Assembly (NCBI RefSeq): GCF_022511165.1 | Contig: NZ_JAFLSB010000048.1 | Coordinates: 1 to 10,789, forward strand | Source of the DNA: Helicobacter sp. | Lineage (GTDB): Bacteria; Campylobacterota; Campylobacteria; Campylobacterales; Helicobacteraceae | DNA: 10,789 nucleotides | Direction of reading: 5' to 3' | Shown: piece by piece, positions 6,470 to 10,789 of the stretch | Position numbering within the stretch: position 1 is the stretch's first letter | Layout of the letters: each line of letters opens with the position of its first letter | Translations under genes and position numbers: made by a program | The notes under the pieces: generated by a model | What the model saw: the letters and a program-made list of their open reading frames with translations, nothing else | Told to the model about the DNA's origin: nothing | Database searches by the model: none

Positions 6470-8425
6470 ATGCAATTACCCCATATTACACAAGAAGATG
6501 AACCACTTTTACAAAAAATGTCTCACACCCTTGCTTTTCTATGCGCTGATATGGTGCAAAAGGCAAATAGCGGACACCCCGGCGCTCCTATGGGGCTTGC
6601 AGATATTGCAACCTTGCTTAGTTTTCATCTTAATCTTTCTCCAAGTAATCCTACTTGGCTTAATCGCGATAGGTTGATTTTTAGTGGTGGGCACGCGAGC
6701 GCGCTTGTGTATGCGCTTTTGCATTTATGGGGTTTTGATGTGAGCAAGGAGGATTTGCAATCCTTTAGGCAGATTCATTCAAAAACACCCGGACACCCAG
6801 AGTATGGGCATACTCAAGGCGTAGAAATTACCACAGGACCTCTAGGGCAGGGTATAGCAAATGCTGTGGGTATGGCTATGGCGAGCAAATATGCGTGCAA
6901 TCTCTTTGGCAAGGAGATTATCTCACATTATGTGTATTGTTTATGTGGCGATGGGGATTTGCAAGAGGGGATAAGCTATGAATCTGCTTCTTTGGCGGGG
7001 CATCATCAGCTTTCAAATCTTATTCTTATTTATGATAGTAATAATATTAGCATTGAGGGTGAGATAGGTATTGCAATGAGTGAGGACATTGCTAAACGTT
7101 TTGAGGCGCAAGGGTGGGAGGTGCTACATTGTGATGGGCATCATTTCTTAGAGATTGATACTGCGCTTAAAAGTGCTAAAAGTTCCCCTAAGCCAACAAT
7201 CATTATCGCACGAACAAAGATTGCAAAAAATGCCCTAAGCTTAGAGGGTAGTCATAAGGCACACGGCGCACCTTTGGGGGAAGAGATTATTACAGAGGCT
7301 AAAGCTAAGCTTGGCTTAGAGCCAAAAGCCTTTCATATCCCTGAAGATGTGGCTTTTGCCTTTGGTACGCTCAAAGAGCGCGGGGAGCTAGAGGTGCAAA
7401 AATGGAAAAAGCAGTATGAGAATCTCCCACAAATTACAAAAGAACGTTTTGATAATATGATGAGCAAAGATAGCTCACACATTATATATCCGCAATTTGA
7501 AGTAGGACAGAATATAGCTACCCGCGTGAGCAATGGCAAGATTTTGAATGCCATTTCACAAGCTATGGAGGGATTTATCGGCGGAAGCGCGGATTTAGCC
7601 CCCTCAAATAATACATTTTTAGAAAATGAGGGTGATTATCCTCAAGGAAAAAATTGGCATTTTGGTATTAGGGAACACGCAATGGGCGCAATCAGCAATG
7701 GGGTAGCTAATTATGGCTTATTTTTACCATTTTGTGCTACTTTTTTTGTTTTTAGTGATTATATGAGCCCAAGTGTGCGTGTGGCAAGTCTAATGAAAGC
7801 GCGAGTATATTATATTTGGACACACGATAGCATAGGTGTGGGAGAAGATGGCGCGACACATCAGCCTATTGAGCAATTAAGCCATTTTAGGGCAATGCCA
7901 AATCTACTTGTATTTCGTCCAGCTGATGCAAACGAAAATATTGCGTGTTGGCAGGTGGGGTTAGATTCTGCCTTGCCTTGCGCTTTTGTGCTTACTCGTC
8001 AAAATCTCCCTGTAATTACACCTTATACTCCTATGCTGAAAGAAAACACACAAAAAGGTGGATATATCATTTATCCGCAAGAGGACGCGGACATAACGCT
8101 TATGGCAAGTGGAAGCGAAGTAAGCCTTGCGCTTAAGGCACTTAAGTCTCTAAATGAAGTGGGTATTAAAGCGCAGGTGGTGAGTGTGCCTTGTTTAGAT
8201 TTGCTTTTGTGCCAAGATAAAAGCTACAAAAAGAGTTTATGTAAGGGCAAAGTTTTAGCTATTGAAGCTGCGAGGGGCTTAGAATGGTTTGCTTTAGCTG
8301 ATGAGGTGCTAAGTATGCAAAGTTTTGGTGCTTCGGGTAAGGGTGAAGCACTTTTTGAGCATTTTGGTTTTAGTGTGGCACATATTGTGGAGGTAGCACA
8401 AAAATTACTCAAAATGGATTCTTAA
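6470..8425 (+). CDS. tkt: Transketolase
   Basis: A 651-residue, full-length thiamine-diphosphate enzyme moving two-carbon ketol units between sugar phosphates in the non-oxidative pentose phosphate pathway, cytoplasmic. The N-terminal pyrophosphate-binding domain has KANSGHPGAPMG (31-42), GHTQGVEITTGPLGQG (113-128) and the ThDP/Mg motif from GDGD (160-163) to NN (191-192). The pyrimidine-binding domain has GSADLAPSN (372-380), IREHAMGAI (400-408) with the cofactor-activating glutamate E402, FSDYM (428-432) and THDSIGVGEDGATHQP (451-466). The C-terminal domain carries ASGSE (547-551) and FGASG (619-623). All expected catalytic residues appear present. The ATG is supported by AAGGAG at 6459-6464. 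addB begins 14 bp after the stop, so the two genes are probably cotranscribed although their functions are unrelated. Confidence 0.97.
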   Translation: MQLPHITQEDEPLLQKMSHTLAFLCADMVQKANSGHPGAPMGLADIATLLSFHLNLSPSNPTWLNRDRLIFSGGHASALVYALLHLWGFDVSKEDLQSFRQIHSKTPGHPEYGHTQGVEITTGPLGQGIANAVGMAMASKYACNLFGKEIISHYVYCLCGDGDLQEGISYESASLAGHHQLSNLILIYDSNNISIEGEIGIAMSEDIAKRFEAQGWEVLHCDGHHFLEIDTALKSAKSSPKPTIIIARTKIAKNALSLEGSHKAHGAPLGEEIITEAKAKLGLEPKAFHIPEDVAFAFGTLKERGELEVQKWKKQYENLPQITKERFDNMMSKDSSHIIYPQFEVGQNIATRVSNGKILNAISQAMEGFIGGSADLAPSNNTFLENEGDYPQGKNWHFGIREHAMGAISNGVANYGLFLPFCATFFVFSDYMSPSVRVASLMKARVYYIWTHDSIGVGEDGATHQPIEQLSHFRAMPNLLVFRPADANENIACWQVGLDSALPCAFVLTRQNLPVITPYTPMLKENTQKGGYIIYPQEDADITLMASGSEVSLALKALKSLNEVGIKAQVVSVPCLDLLLCQDKSYKKSLCKGKVLAIEAARGLEWFALADEVLSMQSFGASGKGEALFEHFGFSVAHIVEVAQKLLKMDS

Positions 8426-8439
8426 AAGGCAAGGCATAA

Positions 8440-10722
8440 ATGAAAACACTCAAGGTGTATAGCTCTCATCGTTCCTTAATGCAGTATTTAGATGAGGGAG
8501 TTTTGCTTAGCCCTCATATGATGATGAGTGAGTTTTTTGCTCAAGCTGTAATTATTGAGGGATATAGGGCTTTACCTGAAGCGATGCGTTTGCTCCTGTC
8601 TTTGGAGATTCTTAAAGAATGTGCCAAAGAGCTTCAAAGGGTGAATTTTATCTTTGAGGAGAGTTTTTTAGCTTTTTTAGAATCCTCGCAATTTTTATTT
8701 GGTTTTTTTGATGAACTCTCTCAAGCACAAGTGGATATAGGGGAGATTCCATTACTAGATACCTATGGGGATTATGAGGATCATTTGTATGTGCTTGAAT
8801 GGGTGCAAAAGCGCTATAAGGAGCGTTTGGAGGAGCTTTTATATTATGATAAGCTGATTTTGCCTCCCAAGGCAAAAATGCGTATTAATGAAGATTTTAT
8901 CCGCCATTTTGAGAGTATTCATCTCTATATTGAGGGCATTATAAGTAAGGCTCATCTTGCTTTACTTACGCATATAGCCTCTCTTAGCACACTTAAAGTG
9001 CATTTTTGTTTTGATGAATATAATGCGAGCTTGCCCTTTTTGCCCTCGTATATTTTGGAGCAATGTAGCCCATTTCATCGATATAGTTTTGATTTTAAAA
9101 CAGGGGAAATGCTCTCTTGTGAATCTATAAGCTTTCAAGCACAAGTGCGCTCTTATAGCTTTTCTCTTCGTATATCTCAAGTAGCGCTTGTATTTTATAT
9201 GATTCATCAATGGCTGCAAAGTGGCGTGAATGAAGAGGATATTGCAGTGATTGTGCCTGATGAGCATTTTGTGCAATATCTTGCTCTCTTTGATAAAGCG
9301 CATAATCTCAATTTTGCTATGGGTAGGGATATAACGCATTCTCTTGCGTATAAGCATCTCCAAGATATGTTGAGTGATTACAAGGAAGAGAGCGCGATTT
9401 TGCCCTATGAGCGTATATGTGAGGGGATACAAACTCATCTTGCCTCTTATGAGGATAGGCAAAGTAAAAAGGTGCGAGAATATGTCAGCGAGCTGCTTTT
9501 TATATGGGAGAATGGAGGATTTACAGAGCGCAGATATGCGGAGGTGCTAGAGCTACTCCTTGAGGAATTAAAACATTATAGTATCGATGATGTTATGGGC
9601 GGAAAAATACGCGTAATGGGCGTTTTAGAATCTCGTGGATTTGTGTGCAAAAAGGTAATTATTGTGGATTTTAACGAAGGTGTGATACCAAGTGTGGCTC
9701 AAAGTGATTTGTTTTTAAACTCGGCATTGCGCAAAAAGCTTCAAATGCCAACTATTAAGGATAAAGAGCAGCTTCAAAAGCATTATTACTATGCGATGTT
9801 TAGCACAGCAGATGAGGTGGTGGTGTCTTATGTAGAAAATGAGGATAGGCATAGAAGTCTTTTGCTTGAGGAATGGGATAAATACGTAAAAGTGCAAGAA
9901 TATAATGGCGATGCGCACTTTGCGCTTTTAGCAGAGGGGGAGAAGTTAGAATATTGTGAGGATTCTTTCACAGGCGAGATTCCTAAAAAGCTAAGCCCAA
10001 GTAGGCTTAAAGTTTTTTTAGAATGTCCAAGACGATATTTTTATCAGCATATAGAGTATTTGAGCGATATAGGGCAAGAGAGCGGTGCGTTTTTAGGCAA
10101 TATCTTGCATCAATGCCTAGAATCCATATATGCTCCTTATGTGGGTAAGAAAATCTCCCTAAACGCGCGGGAGGTGCATCATAATGCGCTTAAATGGCTA
10201 GAATCTTATGTGCAAGAGAATGCTTTGAGTGCGCTAGATAGGGCAAATATCAAGCTTCTTAGCTATGAGCTTGAAAAATTTTTAGATGAGTATTATAAAA
10301 CACAAAAGGGGCAAATAGAGATTTTGTGCCTTGAGGAGCAAATGGAGGCGCAATATGGGGGCTTTGTATTTTCTGTGCGCCCTGATAGAATCCAAAAGAG
10401 TGATGAGGGTATAGAAATACTTGATTATAAATATCGCAAAAATTTTGAGCCTACAAAAGATGCGGAGAAAACGACAGATTTTGCACTTTTGCTTTATAAA
10501 CACGCTTTTTGGCAAAACTATCCGCAATATGCTTCCTTGCCTGTGAAATTGGGCTATTGGGATATAAAAAAAGCTGCAGTAGTGGAGGAGGAATCCATAG
10601 AGGAAAAAGAGCGCATACTTTTAGAGAAACTTCAGTCCCTGCAAGGTGAGATAGTTTTTAGCAAAACTGAAAAAAGAACAACTTGTCATTATTGCCCCTT
10701 TGTGGAGCTATGCGATAGATAG
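8440..10722 (+). CDS. addB: AddB-like PD-(D/E)XK nuclease subunit of AddAB helicase-nuclease
   Basis: A 760-residue protein of the epsilon-type AddB family. AddB partners the AddA helicase to resect double-strand breaks and load RecA. The N-terminal ~500 residues resemble an inactivated UvrD-like helicase, with a motif-like block RVMGVLESRGFVCKKVIIVD (395-423 region) and FNEGVIP. No Walker A (GxxGxGKT) is present at the N-terminus. The C-terminal nuclease domain starts at LSPSRLKVFLECPRRYFYQH (about 518-537) and has H557 (GNILHQ), D649 (VRPDR), D662 and K664 (LDYKYRK), consistent with a RecB-type active site. Four cysteines, C529, C749, C752 and C758 (C...CxxCx5C), match the AddB iron-sulfur cluster pattern. 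No addA lies adjacent within the window. The alternative reading is a stand-alone RecB-like nuclease. The start ATG follows AAGG at 8431-8434. Confidence 0.8.
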   Translation: MKTLKVYSSHRSLMQYLDEGVLLSPHMMMSEFFAQAVIIEGYRALPEAMRLLLSLEILKECAKELQRVNFIFEESFLAFLESSQFLFGFFDELSQAQVDIGEIPLLDTYGDYEDHLYVLEWVQKRYKERLEELLYYDKLILPPKAKMRINEDFIRHFESIHLYIEGIISKAHLALLTHIASLSTLKVHFCFDEYNASLPFLPSYILEQCSPFHRYSFDFKTGEMLSCESISFQAQVRSYSFSLRISQVALVFYMIHQWLQSGVNEEDIAVIVPDEHFVQYLALFDKAHNLNFAMGRDITHSLAYKHLQDMLSDYKEESAILPYERICEGIQTHLASYEDRQSKKVREYVSELLFIWENGGFTERRYAEVLELLLEELKHYSIDDVMGGKIRVMGVLESRGFVCKKVIIVDFNEGVIPSVAQSDLFLNSALRKKLQMPTIKDKEQLQKHYYYAMFSTADEVVVSYVENEDRHRSLLLEEWDKYVKVQEYNGDAHFALLAEGEKLEYCEDSFTGEIPKKLSPSRLKVFLECPRRYFYQHIEYLSDIGQESGAFLGNILHQCLESIYAPYVGKKISLNAREVHHNALKWLESYVQENALSALDRANIKLLSYELEKFLDEYYKTQKGQIEILCLEEQMEAQYGGFVFSVRPDRIQKSDEGIEILDYKYRKNFEPTKDAEKTTDFALLLYKHAFWQNYPQYASLPVKLGYWDIKKAAVVEEESIEEKERILLEKLQSLQGEIVFSKTEKRTTCHYCPFVELCDR

Positions 10723-10789
10723 GTGAAGTGAGAGCCATAAATAAGGGATTAAGAAGATTCTAACTTCAATCTAAAATCTAAAAAGTTTA

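Noticed and set aside
8962..9462. 166-codon open frame on the minus strand inside addB
   Set aside because: It is wholly antisense to a well-supported gene, rich in Arg/Lys/His/Ile as expected of a shadow frame in AT-rich DNA, and shows no family motif.
28..10761. AGATTCT copies as a CRISPR array or tandem repeat
   Set aside because: The copies are only 7-8 bp, irregularly spaced from 9 to about 1100 bp, occur in both orientations and lie mostly inside conserved genes.
10723..10789. Small gene or RNA after addB
   Set aside because: The 67 bases contain no start codon with a ribosome site, no open frame of note and no stable hairpin. They may hold a promoter for a gene beyond the window, but nothing clear is visible.

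Overview
The window looks like chromosomal DNA of a Helicobacter-type member of the Campylobacterota, probably an enterohepatic species. This is inferred, not proven. The reasons are an AT-rich, strongly AAA/TTA/GAT-biased codon style, promoters with good or extended -10 boxes and no recognisable -35, the HIT // pheS-pheT divergent arrangement I recall from Campylobacter jejuni, and the epsilon-type PheT and AddB sequences. Nearly all of it is compact housekeeping DNA. I see no mobile element, CRISPR array, rRNA or tRNA.

Layout. Bases 1-250 hold the 3' end of a class I fumarate hydratase/tartrate dehydratase beta subunit (+). Bases 251-378 separate it from a convergent gene and carry several inverted repeats. 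Bases 379-2808 are a three-gene minus-strand operon, read in the order HIT-family nucleotide hydrolase (2808-2461), SAM-dependent methyltransferase (2450-1731), MATE efflux transporter (1734-379). The last two overlap by 4 nt. Bases 2809-2985 are a divergent promoter region with back-to-back extended -10 boxes and a 17-bp palindrome. On the plus strand follow pheS (2986-3987, TTG start) and pheT (3987-6392), overlapping by one base. They encode the two subunits of phenylalanyl-tRNA synthetase. After a 77-bp gap with its own -10 box come transketolase (6470-8425) and, 14 bp further on, an AddB-type PD-(D/E)XK nuclease (8440-10722). The last 67 bp (10723-10789) show no gene.

How the genes work together. 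pheST supplies charged tRNA-Phe. tkt serves the non-oxidative pentose phosphate pathway. The AddB-like protein would partner an AddA helicase encoded elsewhere in double-strand-break resection. The HIT/methyltransferase/MATE operon has no obvious single pathway.

The most notable signal outside the genes is a heptamer, AGATTCT (complement AGAATCT). It occurs 24 times in both orientations and in all three codon phases, against about two expected from a rough hand estimate. It also builds the inverted repeats between the convergent genes. That resembles the behaviour of DNA uptake words or other genome-wide signature words, and only a whole-genome count would settle it. I did not find a convincing new multi-gene system.
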